From assembly GCF_008843145.1 (NCBI RefSeq), contig NZ_CP030265.1:5325001-5389000 (forward strand): 64,000 nucleotides of DNA. The letters are read 5' to 3'. This document shows positions 37,661-47,539 of this stretch, piece by piece (the first letter of the stretch is position 1; every line of letters begins with the position of its first letter). The position numbers and the translations under genes are program-made. Source of the stretch: Skermanella pratensis (lineage in GTDB: Bacteria > Pseudomonadota > Alphaproteobacteria > Azospirillales > Azospirillaceae). The notes below the pieces were generated by a model. That model did not search any database. It was not told the origin of the DNA and saw nothing but the letters and a program-made list of their open reading frames with translations.

Positions 37661-37771
37661 ATTATCTCCTCCTGAATGTCTAGCGGTTTTCGCCCCCTGC
37701 GGCAACCCGCAATTCGCCCGGCCCGTATCGACCCGCCCGTATCGACCTGGGGCACCGGCCATGCTATTTCC

Positions 37772-40641
37772 ATGGGCATGACCGACACCGCCCAGATCGA
37801 TTCCGTCCAGACGGAAACCGCCGCCAAACCCGCCGATGGCCTCTACCTGGTGGATGGCTCCGGATTCATCTTCCGCGCCTACCACGCCATTCCGCCGCTG
37901 ACCCGCGCCGACGGCACCCCGGTCAACGCGGTGATGGGCTTCACCAACATGCTGATGAAGCTGCTGGCCGACCATCATGCCGAGGCGGTGGCGGTCGTCT
38001 TCGACAGCAAGCGGCTGAATTTCCGGAACGAGTTCTACGCCGACTACAAGGCACACCGGCCCGAACCGCCGGAGGAGCTGAAGCCCCAGTTCGGCATCAT
38101 CCGCGAGGCGGTCGAGGCGTTCTGCGTGCCGTCGATCGAGCTGGAGGGGTACGAGGCGGACGACCTGATCGCCACATATGCGCGGCTCGCCCGCGAGCAG
38201 GGACGGCAGGTGACGATCGTCTCCTCCGACAAGGACCTGATGCAGCTCGTCAGCGACGGCGTCGCCATGCTGGACCCGATGAAGAACAAGCCGATCGGGC
38301 CGGAAGAGGTCTTCGAGAAGTTCGGCGTGACGCCGGACAAGGTGGTGGACGTCCAGGCTCTGGCCGGCGACCCGGTGGACAACGTGCCGGGCGTTCCCGG
38401 CATCGGCGTCAAGACCGCGGCCCAGCTGATCGGCGAGTACGGCGACTTGGAGCAGTTGCTGGAACGGGCCGGCGAGATCAAGCAGCCCAAGCGCCGGCAG
38501 GCCCTGATCGACAATGCCGAGCTGGCGCGGGTCTCCAAGCGGCTGGTCCGGCTGGACGACCGGGCGCCGGTGCCGGTGCCGCTCGACGACCTGAAGGTGC
38601 GCGAGCCCGACCACGAGAAGCTGCTGGGTTTCCTGCGGCAGCAGGGTTTCCGATCGATCATCACGCGGGTCGAGAACGAGATCCGGGCCGACGGCAAGCT
38701 GGTGGACGGCGCCTCCGCTCCAACGGTCCCCGCGGGCGCGGCGCCCGCTTCGGCCTCCGCGCCGGAGGTGAAGGCGCGGGCGCAGTTCGGCGGCAAGGGA
38801 ACCTACGAGCTGGTCCAGACCGCCGAGGCGCTGGACCGCTGGATCGCGGCCGCCTATGCCGCCGGAACGGTCGCGGTCGATACCGAGACGGACTCGCTGA
38901 GCGCGTGCAGCACCCGGCTGGTCGGGGTCTCGATGGCGGTGGAACAGGGGGCGGCCTGCTACATCCCGGTCGGCCATGTCGGCCCGGGGGCGTTGCGGCG
39001 GAAGGGTCGCTCGACCTGAGCCCGTCCGACGCGCCGCCGCAGCTGCCGATCGCCGAGGTGGTCGCGAAGCTGAAGCCGCTGCTGGAAGACCCGGCCGTGC
39101 TGAAGGTCGGCCATAACCTGAAGTTCGACATCCAGGTGTTCGGCAGCCACGGCATCCGCCTCGCCCCGATCGACGACACCATGCTGATCAGCTACGTGCT
39201 GGAGACTGGGCTGCACGGCCATGGCATGGACGAGCTGTCGAAGCTCCACTGCGACTATGCGCCGATCACCTACGACCAGGTGACCGGCACCGGCAAGTCG
39301 CGGGTCACCTTCGACCGGGTGCCGCTGGACAGGGCGACCGAGTACGCGGCGGAGGACGCCGACGTGACGCTCCGCCTGCATCACGCGCTGAAGCCCCGGC
39401 TGGTGCCGGAGCGGCTGACCACCCTCTACGAGACGATCGAGCGGCCGCTGGTCCCCGTCATCGCCGACATGGAGGCCTGCGGCATCCTGGTGGACCGCGA
39501 CGTGCTGAAGGAGCTGTCGGGCGACTTGGCGTCGAGGTTGGCCGAACTGGAGACGGAGATCCACCGGATGGCCGGCCATCCCTTCAATGTCGGCTCTCCC
39601 AAGCAGCTGGGCGACGTGCTGTTCGGCGAGATGGGGTTGCAAGGCGGCAAGAAGGGCAAGACCGGCGCCTATTCCACCGACAGCGCCACGCTGGAACCGC
39701 TGGCCGAGCAGGGCCACGACATCGTCCAGAAGGTGCTGGACTGGCGCCAGTTCTCCAAGCTGAAGAGCACCTACACCGACAGCCTCCAGCAGCAGATCGA
39801 CGCCAAGACCGGCCGGGTGCACACCTCGTTCTCGCTGGCGATCACCAATACCGGCCGGCTGTCGTCCAACGACCCGAACCTTCAGAACATCCCGATCCGC
39901 ACCGAGGAGGGCCGCAAGATCCGCCGCGCCTTCATCGCCAAGCCGGGCCATGTGCTTCTGTCGGTGGACTATTCCCAGATCGAGCTGCGGCTGGTCGCCG
40001 AGATGGCCGGGATCGAGGCGCTGAAGCACGCCTTCCGCGAGAACATCGACATCCACGCCATGACCGCGTCCCAGGTGTTCGGCGTGCCGCTGGACCAGAT
40101 GACGGGGGAAATCCGGCGCAAGGCCAAGGCGATCAATTTCGGCATCATCTACGGCATCAGCGGCTTCGGCCTTGGCCGTCAGCTCGGCATCCCGGCGGGA
40201 GAGGCCAACGCCTTCATCAAGAAGTACCTGGAGCGCTTCTCGGAACTGGCCGCCTACATGGAGCAGACCAAGGAGTTCTGCCGGAAGAACGGCTACGTGA
40301 CGACCCTGTTCGGCCGCCGCTGCCATATCCAGGGCATCACGGAGCGGAACCCGGCGCGCCGCCAGTTCGCCGAGCGGCAGGCGATCAACGCGCCGATCCA
40401 GGGGACCGCGGCCGACATCATCAAGCGCGCCATGGTCCGCATCCCCGCGGCACTGGCGACCGCCGGCCTGCAGGGCCGCATGCTGCTGCAGGTCCACGAC
40501 GAACTGGTGTTCGAGGTGCCGGAAGCAGAAGCGGCCGAGACCTCCGATGTCGTCCGCCGCGTCATGGAGGGTGCCGCGAGCCTGGGCGTGCCGCTGGTCG
40601 CCGAGTCCGGCACGGGACACAGCTGGGCCGACGCGCACTGA
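37772..40641 (+). CDS. polA: DNA polymerase I, reading frame broken by one base at 38986-38990
   Basis: Residues from ATG 37772 give the 5' nuclease (LYLVDGSGFIFRAYHAIPPL; YEADDLIATYAR; GIGVKTAAQLI) and the start of the 3'-5' exonuclease (TVAVDTETDSL). At CCCGGGGGC the frame shifts: six G residues instead of five would continue GPGGVAAEGSLDLS as in relatives. Downstream the polymerase is complete (VDYSQIELRL; RRKAKAINFGIIYG; QVHDELVFE). The restored protein would be about 956 residues. A homopolymer error in the assembly is the likeliest cause; if real, only the 5' nuclease would be made in frame. Start could also be ATG 37778. Confidence 0.9.
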
Positions 40642-40650
40642 GCATCGCGA

Positions 40651-40675
40651 CCGCCGGACCCGTACGGCCCGGCGG
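40651..40675. terminator. Possible hairpin terminator after polA
   Basis: CCGCCGG (40651-40657) and CCGGCGG (40669-40675) form a 7-bp GC stem between the convergent polA and Rpn pseudogene ends. There is no T-run. Confidence 0.35.
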
Positions 40676-40684
40676 CTACCGGCA

Positions 40685-41650
40685 TCAGTTGGCCCTGCGG
40701 CCCGTGAACACCGCGTCGAGGCTGGGGGCGTCGAGGATGTTCTCGGCCCACTCGTCCAGATCGCCGTCAGGGGCGCCGAGCACCCGCTCCAGCGTCGATT
40801 CGGGCACGGCACCGAAGCGCCGCCGCAGCAAGCGTAACAACATGTCGGCCTTGCCCTCCGCCTTGCCTTCCGCCTTCCACTGTTCCGCTGCGATCGACAT
40901 GATCCTGGCCTCCTGACCTGGAACGATCTCCGTCAGCGCGTCCCGAAGGACCGCCGCGTTGATCTCGTTCGGCTCGGCGATAAGGTAGCGTACCAGGGCA
41001 ACCAAGTCATCAAAGCCGATGGCCAGCGCCGCCCGGCCGAGCTTCACCAGCAGTTCGTAAAGGTCGCCGCGGCGGCTGCCATGCTTCAGGATCAGCAAGC
41101 CGACCCGAAGCACCTTTTCGCGCGACAGGCTGGCGTCATCGATGCGGCCCAGATCGGCCAGCGAGTAGCGGAAATCCAGGAGGTAAGGCCGGAGCATCTC
41201 GTCGCCCAATTCCATCCCGGCGGCGAAATCGAGGGGTATCCGCCACTCCGCCTCGCCGTGATAGACCACGAGCGGCAAGATGGGCGGCAGCGGCTTCAGC
41301 CTGCCTTCGGCATCCCTGCCCTCCCGCTGGACCCACCACTGCCAGATCTTGACTTCTTAGCCGAGCAATTGGAGGCCGATTCGCGGCTCGGGCCAAGCCT
41401 TGTGCTCGAGCAGGGCGTAGATGAAGGCGGCCCCGCCCGTGAGGGTGCGGGTACGGTAAAGCCGGTCGGTGCGGTATTCCTGAAGCTCCCGATCCACGAA
41501 GGAGCCGTGCTCCAGCACGGGATCTTCCGGGGACAACTGGCGGGCGACTTCTTCCGGAAGGCGCTCGCGGATCAGGGCGCCTGCCGCGCCGGGCTGATCA
41601 AGCAGGCGTTTGAAGAAATGGTCATGGCGCTGGATCAGGCGGGAGGTCAT
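40685..41650 (-). pseudogene. Rpn-family nuclease gene with one in-frame stop codon
   Basis: The first 97 codons read MTSRLIQRHDHFFKRLLDQPGAAGALI ... AFIYALLEHKAWPEP (Rpn core with E and K) and end LQLLG-stop at about 41357. In the same frame, directly after the TAA, EVKIWQWWVQREGRD continues the family sequence, then LPLVVYHGEAEWRIPL and the typical GKAEGKADMLLRLLRRRFGAVPE tail to 40685. The stop replaces a codon that is aromatic (Tyr) in relatives, one base away from TAA. Everything else is intact, so decay is recent, or the base is an error. It is a paralogue of the Rpn gene at 7.9 kb. Confidence 0.88.
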
Positions 41651-41767
41651 CGGCGGGAATATCCTGCTGGAGAGTCATGCGGGAGTATTCGCATGACCCG
41701 CCATCGGTTCCCTATCGAAGCGTCCGCCGCGCGGCTGCGTCAAATCGGCCGCGCGACGGTCCTCCGG

Positions 41768-42409
41768 TCAGACCGCGACCTTGAACTCGGCCTCGGTCTT
41801 GGACTTGATGTCGTCAACGGTCACGCCGGGTGCGACCTCGATCAGGGTCAGGCCGCCGCCGGTCTCGTCGACCTGGAAGACGCCCATGTCGGTGATGATC
41901 ATGTCGACCACGGCGGCCCCGGTCAGCGGCAGGGTGCACTGCTTCAGGATCTTCGGCTCGCCGTCCTTGGAGGCGTGCTCCATCACCACGACGACCTTCT
42001 TGACGCCGGCGACCAGGTCCATGGCGCCGCCCATGCCCTTGACCATCTTGCCCGGGATCATCCAGTTGGCGAGATCGCCGTTGGCCGCCACCTGCATGGC
42101 GCCCAGGATCGACAGGTCGATGTGGCCGCCGCGGATCATGCCGAAGCTGTCCGCGCTGCTGAAATAGCTGGTCTTCGACAGTTCCGTGATCGTCTGCTTG
42201 CCGGCATTGATCAGGTCGGGGTCCTCCTCCCCCTCGTAGGGGAACGGGCCCATGCCGAGCATGCCGTTCTCGCTCTGGAGCGTCACCTCGATCCCGTCCG
42301 GGATGTAGTTCGCCACCAGGGTCGGGATGCCGATGCCCAAGTTGACGTAGAAGCCGTCGCGCAGTTCCTTCGCGGCGCGCGCCGCCATCTCTTCGCGGGT
42401 CCAAGCCAT
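41768..42409 (-). CDS. scoB: Succinyl-CoA:3-ketoacid CoA-transferase subunit B
   Basis: The 213-residue subunit has [39 protein letters not shown], in which SENG contains the catalytic glutamate that forms the acyl-CoA intermediate, and [39 protein letters not shown]. It follows scoA with a 23-base gap. The pair activates acetoacetate with succinyl-CoA, linking ketone-body or poly-hydroxybutyrate turnover to the TCA cycle. Confidence 0.95.
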   Translation of the reverse strand: MAWTREEMAARAAKELRDGFYVNLGIGIPTLVANYIPDGIEVTLQSENGMLGMGPFPYEGEEDPDLINAGKQTITELSKTSYFSSADSFGMIRGGHIDLSILGAMQVAANGDLANWMIPGKMVKGMGGAMDLVAGVKKVVVVMEHASKDGEPKILKQCTLPLTGAAVVDMIITDMGVFQVDETGGGLTLIEVAPGVTVDDIKSKTEAEFKVAV

Positions 42410-42432
42410 TTTGTTCTCTCCTCCCCTACTGA

Positions 42433-43134
42433 TCAGGCGCGCTTGCGCACGGTGCGTTGCTCGATGCGCTTGCCGGCATCGGCCACGTGGATGATGCGCT
42501 TGACGAAGATGCCCGGCGTGATGATGTGGTCGGGGTCGATCTCGCCGGGCTGGGCCAGGTGCTCGACCTCGGCCACGGTGACCTTGGCCGCCGTCGCCAT
42601 CATCGGGTTGAAGTTGCGCGCGGTCTTGCGGTAGACGAGGTTGCCCTCGGTGTCGCCCTTCCAGGCGTGGACCACGGCCAGGTCGGCGAACAGGCCGCGC
42701 TCCATCACGTAGGTCTCGCCGTCGAACTCGCGGATCTCCTTGCCGTCGGCGACCGAGGTGCCCACGCCCGTCTTGGTGAAGAAGGCCGGGATGCCGGCGC
42801 CGCCGGCGCGGATGCGCTCGGCCAGGGTACCCTGCGGGTTGAACTCGATCTCCAGCTCGCCGGCCAGGTACTGCTTGGCGAAGGTCTTGTTCTCGCCGAC
42901 ATAGGACGAGATCATCTTGGCGATCTGGCGGGTCTCCAGCAGGACGCCCAGGCCGACATTGTCGATGCCCGCGTTGTTGGAGATCACGGTCAGGCCCTTG
43001 ACCCCGGAATCGCGGATCGCCTCGATCAGCACCTCCGGGATGCCGCACAGCCCGAAGCCGCCGGCCATGATCGTCATGTCGTCGAAGAGCAGCCCTTCCA
43101 GGGCGCTCTTGGCGTCGGCGTAGACCTTCTTCAT
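42433..43134 (-). CDS. scoA: Succinyl-CoA:3-ketoacid CoA-transferase subunit A
   Basis: The 233-residue subunit reads [44 protein letters not shown], with the CoA-binding glycine loop, and [32 protein letters not shown]. First gene of the scoAB operon. The 273-base region upstream, shared with divergent marC, shows no recognisable gene; a CCGGC/GCCGG palindrome occurs near 43295. Confidence 0.95.
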   Translation of the reverse strand: MKKVYADAKSALEGLLFDDMTIMAGGFGLCGIPEVLIEAIRDSGVKGLTVISNNAGIDNVGLGVLLETRQIAKMISSYVGENKTFAKQYLAGELEIEFNPQGTLAERIRAGGAGIPAFFTKTGVGTSVADGKEIREFDGETYVMERGLFADLAVVHAWKGDTEGNLVYRKTARNFNPMMATAAKVTVAEVEHLAQPGEIDPDHIITPGIFVKRIIHVADAGKRIEQRTVRKRA

Positions 43135-43407
43135 CCCTTTATCCTTGTCTCTTTATCGTTGTTACGCCCATTGATCCGGTCCGGGACCTGATCGGCGCAC
43201 TTGCCCGGCGTCAACCGGGCCGTTACCGTCAGGGCCATTGCCGCCGGAGCCATTGTCTCCAGGGATAGTGCGGTGCGACATGCCCTGTCAATCCGGCGCA
43301 TGCCGGCAAGCGGATCTTCCCTACAGCCTTAACCGTTTCCCGCGGCCTCATCCAACGGCGAGATCGTCCATCATGCCCCAACCTCGAACCGGGACACCGC
43401 ATCCGCC

Positions 43408-44040
43408 ATGCTCGACCTGGCATTGACCTCGGCGGTAGCCTTGCTGGTGACGATCGATCCCATCGGCACCGGCCCGGTGTTCGCGGCGCTGACCCGCGGG
43501 TCCGATGATGCCCACCGCCGCCGGATGGCGGTCAAGGGCGTTCTGATCGCGGCCGGCATCCTGTTCGTCTTCGCCTTCGTCGGCGATTTCCTGCTCCGCG
43601 CCCTGGGCATCGGCTTCCCGGCCTTCAGGATCGCTGGCGGCATCCTGCTTCTGCTGCTCGCCATCGACATGGCCTTCGCCCGGCCGAGCGGCCTGCGCAG
43701 CACGACCGAGCCGGAGCAGGAGGAGGCGACCCACAAGGAGGACATCTCGGTCTTTCCTCTGGCGATTCCCTTGATCGCGGGCCCCGGCGCGCTCACCTCC
43801 CTGCTGCTTCTGATGGGCAAGAGCGACGGCGATCCGCTGGCCCAGGCGGTGGTGCTGGGCGTGCTGGCGCTGGTGCTGCTGGCCAACCTGGCGGTCCTGC
43901 TGGCGGCGGGCAGGATAACCAAGCTGATGGGCGTCACGGGGGTCAACGTGGTCAACCGCATCCTGGGCATCCTGCTGGCGGCGCTGGCCTGCCAGTTCGT
44001 GATCGACGGCATCCTGCAGAGCGGAATCGTGAGGACATGA
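43408..44040 (+). CDS. MarC-family integral membrane protein
   Basis: The 210-residue protein has six hydrophobic segments and MarC hallmarks VALLVTIDPIGTGPVFAALT, FRIAGGILLLLLAIDM and FPLAIPLIAGPGALTSLLLL. Function is not established; early claims of a role in multiple antibiotic resistance were not supported. Its stop overlaps the following HAD gene start by 4 bases. Confidence 0.9.
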   Translation: MLDLALTSAVALLVTIDPIGTGPVFAALTRGSDDAHRRRMAVKGVLIAAGILFVFAFVGDFLLRALGIGFPAFRIAGGILLLLLAIDMAFARPSGLRSTTEPEQEEATHKEDISVFPLAIPLIAGPGALTSLLLLMGKSDGDPLAQAVVLGVLALVLLANLAVLLAAGRITKLMGVTGVNVVNRILGILLAALACQFVIDGILQSGIVRT

Positions 44041-44723
44041 GCGCGCACTGGACCATCGGCTTCGACGGCGACGACACGCTGTGGCACAACGAATCGATCT
44101 TCTCCATGACCCAGGAGAGGTTCCGGGCCATCCTGGGCGGGGTCGACGCCGGGGAGGTCGACCGCCGGCTGCTGGAGATCGAGCGCCGCAACCTCGGATT
44201 GTTTGGCTACGGCATCAAGGGCTTCGTCCTGTCGATGATCGAGACCGCGATCGAGGTGACGGACGGCCGGGTGGACGCCCGCGACATCCAGACCCTGATC
44301 GAAGCCGGCAAGTCGATGCTGGCCCATCCGGTCGAGCTGCTCGACGGCGTGGCCGAGGCCGTCGAGCAGCTCAGCCACAGCCACCGTCTGGTGCTGATCA
44401 CCAAGGGCGACCTGTTCGACCAGGAGAGCAAGATCGCCCGCTCCGGCCTGGCCGAACTGTTCGACCGGATCGAGATCGTGTCGGAGAAGGACCCCGAAAC
44501 CTATCGCCGGGTCCTGGCCCGCCACGACATCGCGCCCGAGCGGTTCCTGATGGTCGGCAACTCCGTCCGGTCCGACATCCTGCCGGTGATCGAGGTCGGC
44601 GGGCAGGCGGTCCACGTCCCCTACCACATCACCTGGACCCACGAGCATGTCGAGCCCCCGTCCGAAGGGTACCGGCGAATCGACGGCATGGCCGAACTGA
44701 CCGGCGTGATCGCGGCGCTATGA
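44037..44723 (+). CDS. HAD-family hydrolase (YjjG/haloacid-dehalogenase-like)
   Basis: The 228-residue protein starts WTIGFDGDDTLWHNE with catalytic Asp pair (DGDDTLW), has motif II RLVLITKGD, motif III SEKDPETYRRVL and motif IV RFLMVGNSVRSDILP. It overlaps marC and mgtE by 4 bases at each end, so all three are one transcript. Likely a phosphatase acting on small metabolites; substrate unknown. Confidence 0.87.
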   Translation: MSAHWTIGFDGDDTLWHNESIFSMTQERFRAILGGVDAGEVDRRLLEIERRNLGLFGYGIKGFVLSMIETAIEVTDGRVDARDIQTLIEAGKSMLAHPVELLDGVAEAVEQLSHSHRLVLITKGDLFDQESKIARSGLAELFDRIEIVSEKDPETYRRVLARHDIAPERFLMVGNSVRSDILPVIEVGGQAVHVPYHITWTHEHVEPPSEGYRRIDGMAELTGVIAAL

Positions 44724-46132
44724 TGCGGAAAAAGGAAAACCGGACCGGTCCCGTCGGCGACGGCGACGAGGACGGACGTCCCGATCCCCGGCTGACCGGG
44801 CTGACCGCCGGGTTCGTGTCGGAAGTCCGGGCCTGCCTGGCCGCGGGTCGGGCCGACCGGGTACGGGCGCTGGCCGAGCCGCTGGGTCCCGCCGACCTGG
44901 CCGATCTCCTGGAGTCGCTCGACCCGCGCGAGCGCGCCCAGGTGGTCCGGACGGTCCGCGACACCTTCGACCCGACCGTGCTGACCGAGCTGGACGACAG
45001 CGTGCGGCTGGAGGTGGTAGAGCAGTTCGAAACATCCGACCTGGCGGCGGCCATCGCCCACCTGGAGAGCGACGACGCCCTGTACCTGATCGAGACATTG
45101 GACGAGGATCGCCGGATCGCCGTGATGCAGGCCATGCCGGCCGCCTTCCGCGCCATCCTGGAGCAGGGGCTGGCATATCCCGAATCCAGCGCCGGCCGGC
45201 TGATGCAGCGCGACGTGGTGGCGGTACCGGGTTTCTGGACGGTCGGCGAGGTGATCGACTTCCTGCGCCGCAGCCAGGGGCTTCCCGACGACTTCTACGA
45301 CCTGTTCGTGGTGGATCCGGCCCACCGCCCGGTCGGCACGGTGCCGACCAGCCGGGTCCTGCGCAATCCCCGCGGGACGAAGGTTTCCGAGATCATGGAG
45401 GACCGGGGCTTGAGCGTCCCGACCACCATGGACCAGGAGCAGGTGGCCGACATCTTCCGCCGCAACGACCTGATCAGCGTGCCCGTGGTCGACGCCGCCG
45501 GGCGCGTGGTCGGCGCGATCACCGTGGACGACATCGTCGACGTGATCGACGAGGAGGCGGAGGAGGACCTGCTGGGCCTGGCGCGCACCGGCGAGCGCGA
45601 TATCTACGCCTCGCCGCTGCGCACCGCCCGGCGGCGCCAAAGCTGGCTGCTGATCACCCTGGTCAACACGATCCTGGCCTCCATCGTGATCTCGCGCTTC
45701 GAAGGGGCGATCGAGCGGATCGTGGCATTGGCCGTGCTGATGCCGATCGTCGCCGCCATGGGCGGGAATGCCGGCATGCAGGTCATCACGGTCATGGTCC
45801 GGGCGCTGGCCGCGCGCGACCTCGCCGCAGGCGGCACCTGGCGGGTGGTCGGCAAGGAGGTCGTCGTCGGGGTCCTGAACGGCATCGTGTTCGCGACCAT
45901 CATGGGGACCATCGCGACCCTGTGGTTCGGCGACATCGGCCTGGGACTGGTGCTGGCCAGCGCGATGATGTTCAACATGGTGTGGGCCGGCCTCGCTGGG
46001 ACGCTGATCCCGCTGACGCTCGAACGTTTCCGGATCGATCCCGCCGTGGCCGCCGGCCCGTTCCTGACGACGACCACCGACGTGCTGGGCTTCTTCGTCT
46101 TTCTCGGCCTCGCCAGCGCCTTCCTGTTGTGA
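44720..46132 (+). CDS. mgtE: MgtE-family magnesium transporter
   Basis: The 470-residue transporter has an N-terminal MgtE superhelical domain (DLADLLESLDPRERAQVVRTV), two CBS domains (LMQRDVVAVPGFWTVGEVIDFLRR; IMEDRGLSVPTTMDQEQVADIFRRNDLISVPVVDAAGRVVGAITVDDIVDVIDEEAEED), and a five-helix pore domain containing PIVAAMGGNAGMQVITVMVRALA, the conserved selectivity region. Intracellular magnesium gating through the acidic N/CBS region is known for the family. Confidence 0.93.
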   Translation: MMRKKENRTGPVGDGDEDGRPDPRLTGLTAGFVSEVRACLAAGRADRVRALAEPLGPADLADLLESLDPRERAQVVRTVRDTFDPTVLTELDDSVRLEVVEQFETSDLAAAIAHLESDDALYLIETLDEDRRIAVMQAMPAAFRAILEQGLAYPESSAGRLMQRDVVAVPGFWTVGEVIDFLRRSQGLPDDFYDLFVVDPAHRPVGTVPTSRVLRNPRGTKVSEIMEDRGLSVPTTMDQEQVADIFRRNDLISVPVVDAAGRVVGAITVDDIVDVIDEEAEEDLLGLARTGERDIYASPLRTARRRQSWLLITLVNTILASIVISRFEGAIERIVALAVLMPIVAAMGGNAGMQVITVMVRALAARDLAAGGTWRVVGKEVVVGVLNGIVFATIMGTIATLWFGDIGLGLVLASAMMFNMVWAGLAGTLIPLTLERFRIDPAVAAGPFLTTTTDVLGFFVFLGLASAFLL

Positions 46133-46151
46133 CGCCGTCCGGACTTCAGCG

Positions 46152-46865
46152 TCAGACGATGACCTTGTTGCGGAGCAGCGCCAGCATCGGCACGTCGCTC
46201 GGCCGGTTGCCGTATCCCCAGGTCTCGCCGAACGGGCCGTGGTGGTGCAGGTAGGCGGAAACCCGCTGGGCCTTCATCGCACGCACGCAGTTGCCGCCCT
46301 TCATGTGGCCGGTCAGGACGCCGTCGATCTCCTCCAGCCCGGTCGCCAGAAGATCGTCGATCCCGAGCCCGCGCAGCAGCACCGGCATGTAGAGGTCGAG
46401 CGCGCCGGTCGCCACGACGATGCGGCGTCCGGCATCCTGATGGGCCTTCAGGGCGTCCAGGACAGGCCGGTTCCAGCGTGTCCAGCCGGCCAGCCGTTCG
46501 GCCGCCGCCGCCGCCTCCGCCACCGGGACGCCGGCCAGCGTCTGGCGCAGCAGGATCGCCTTGGTCGAAGTCCGGATATCGTCGCCGAGCTGGCGCCTCG
46601 TCGCGTGGAGCTGGATCGCCCCGTGCACCGCCCGGGCCAGCGACAGCCGCGCCCGGCGGGAGCCCACGATCTGCGACAGGAACGGCAGCAGGCTGTCGCC
46701 GCGGACCAACGTTCCGTCGAAATCGAAGAAGGCGATCCCCTGCCGATCGCCAAGGACCCCGTTTCCGGACCCGGTCGGTTCAAGCGCCGGGGATGGGTGC
46801 GGCGACGGAAGGGTTTTGCCGGTACTCACGGTGCGAGGGCTCGGTAGGGGCGATCGGGCGATCAA
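46152..46865 (-). CDS. HAD-IB phosphatase (SerB-like subfamily)
   Basis: The protein (237 residues from ATG 46865) carries GIAFFDFDGTLVRGDSLLPFL as motif I, RRIVVATGALDLYMPVLLRGLGI as motif II, MKGGNCVRAMKAQRVSAYL as motif III region and GYGNRPSDVPMLALL as motif IV. This is the HAD-IB pattern with a helical cap. The first 40 residues are Pro/Ser-rich and may not be translated; GTG 46829 is a possible start. It is convergent with mgtE, 19 bases apart. Confidence 0.82.
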   Translation of the reverse strand: MIARSPLPSPRTVSTGKTLPSPHPSPALEPTGSGNGVLGDRQGIAFFDFDGTLVRGDSLLPFLSQIVGSRRARLSLARAVHGAIQLHATRRQLGDDIRTSTKAILLRQTLAGVPVAEAAAAAERLAGWTRWNRPVLDALKAHQDAGRRIVVATGALDLYMPVLLRGLGIDDLLATGLEEIDGVLTGHMKGGNCVRAMKAQRVSAYLHHHGPFGETWGYGNRPSDVPMLALLRNKVIV

Positions 46866-47063
46866 ATACCCCAGTCTCCCCGGCGGCTCAACCCCGCAGA
46901 TCGGCCCGGAATCGCCGATCGCCCCGGATCACGCCGCAGTCTGAAGTTGCCGGTGATCGGTTGGGAATGCGACTTTCGCCAAGCTCGGCTGTTGGAACGT
47001 CGACCGGCGCAGCAGTACGGCGATCAGCTCAACCGGGAGCCGGGGAATGGAGAGCCTTGAATC

Positions 47064-47534
47064 ATGCGTATTCTCATCGTCGAGGACGAAGCGATCATCG
47101 CCCTTTGCATCGGAATGACGCTGCAAGAGGCCGGACACGAGGTCATGGGACCGGTGGCGACGCTGGACGAGTGCATGAAGCTCGCGGAGCAGACCATGCC
47201 GGAGCTGGCTCTGGTGGACATCAATCTGGAAGCGGCGGGGAGCGGCGTCGACGTGGCACGCGAGTTGCTGGAGCGCTGGGGCGTGATGTCGATCTTCGTG
47301 AGCGCCCAGGAAGTCGTCGCCAGGCGCAGCCGGGACGCGGCGGTCGGCTATCTGAACAAGCCGTTCGACACCCGGACGCTGCTGGCAAGCGTCGAGGTCG
47401 CGGAGATTCTCCAGCAGGGCTCCACGCCGACCAGGGTGCCGAACGGGCTGGAGCTTTTCGTCGAGACGGAGGGCGAGCAACCCCGGGAGCCCTGGCAGGC
47501 CGCCCTGGAGCGGGCGAAGGTTCCACAGCCGTAA
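47064..47534 (+). CDS. Stand-alone response regulator receiver protein
   Basis: The 156-residue protein is a CheY-like receiver: acidic pocket VEDEA (residues 7-9), phospho-acceptor Asp52 in LALVDINLE, Ser in IFVSAQE and Lys in YLNKPFD. The 30-residue tail (VETEGEQPREPWQAAL) has no output domain. Similar single-domain regulators work with HWE/HisKA2 kinases in alphaproteobacteria; no kinase is adjacent. Confidence 0.9.
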   Translation: MRILIVEDEAIIALCIGMTLQEAGHEVMGPVATLDECMKLAEQTMPELALVDINLEAAGSGVDVARELLERWGVMSIFVSAQEVVARRSRDAAVGYLNKPFDTRTLLASVEVAEILQQGSTPTRVPNGLELFVETEGEQPREPWQAALERAKVPQP

Positions 47535-47539
47535 CAGGG

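Noticed and set aside
38986..39020. Programmed frameshifting in polA
   Set aside because: The GGGGG run lacks a usual slippery heptamer plus downstream structure that I can see, and polA is not known to use frameshifting; an indel or sequencing error is simpler.
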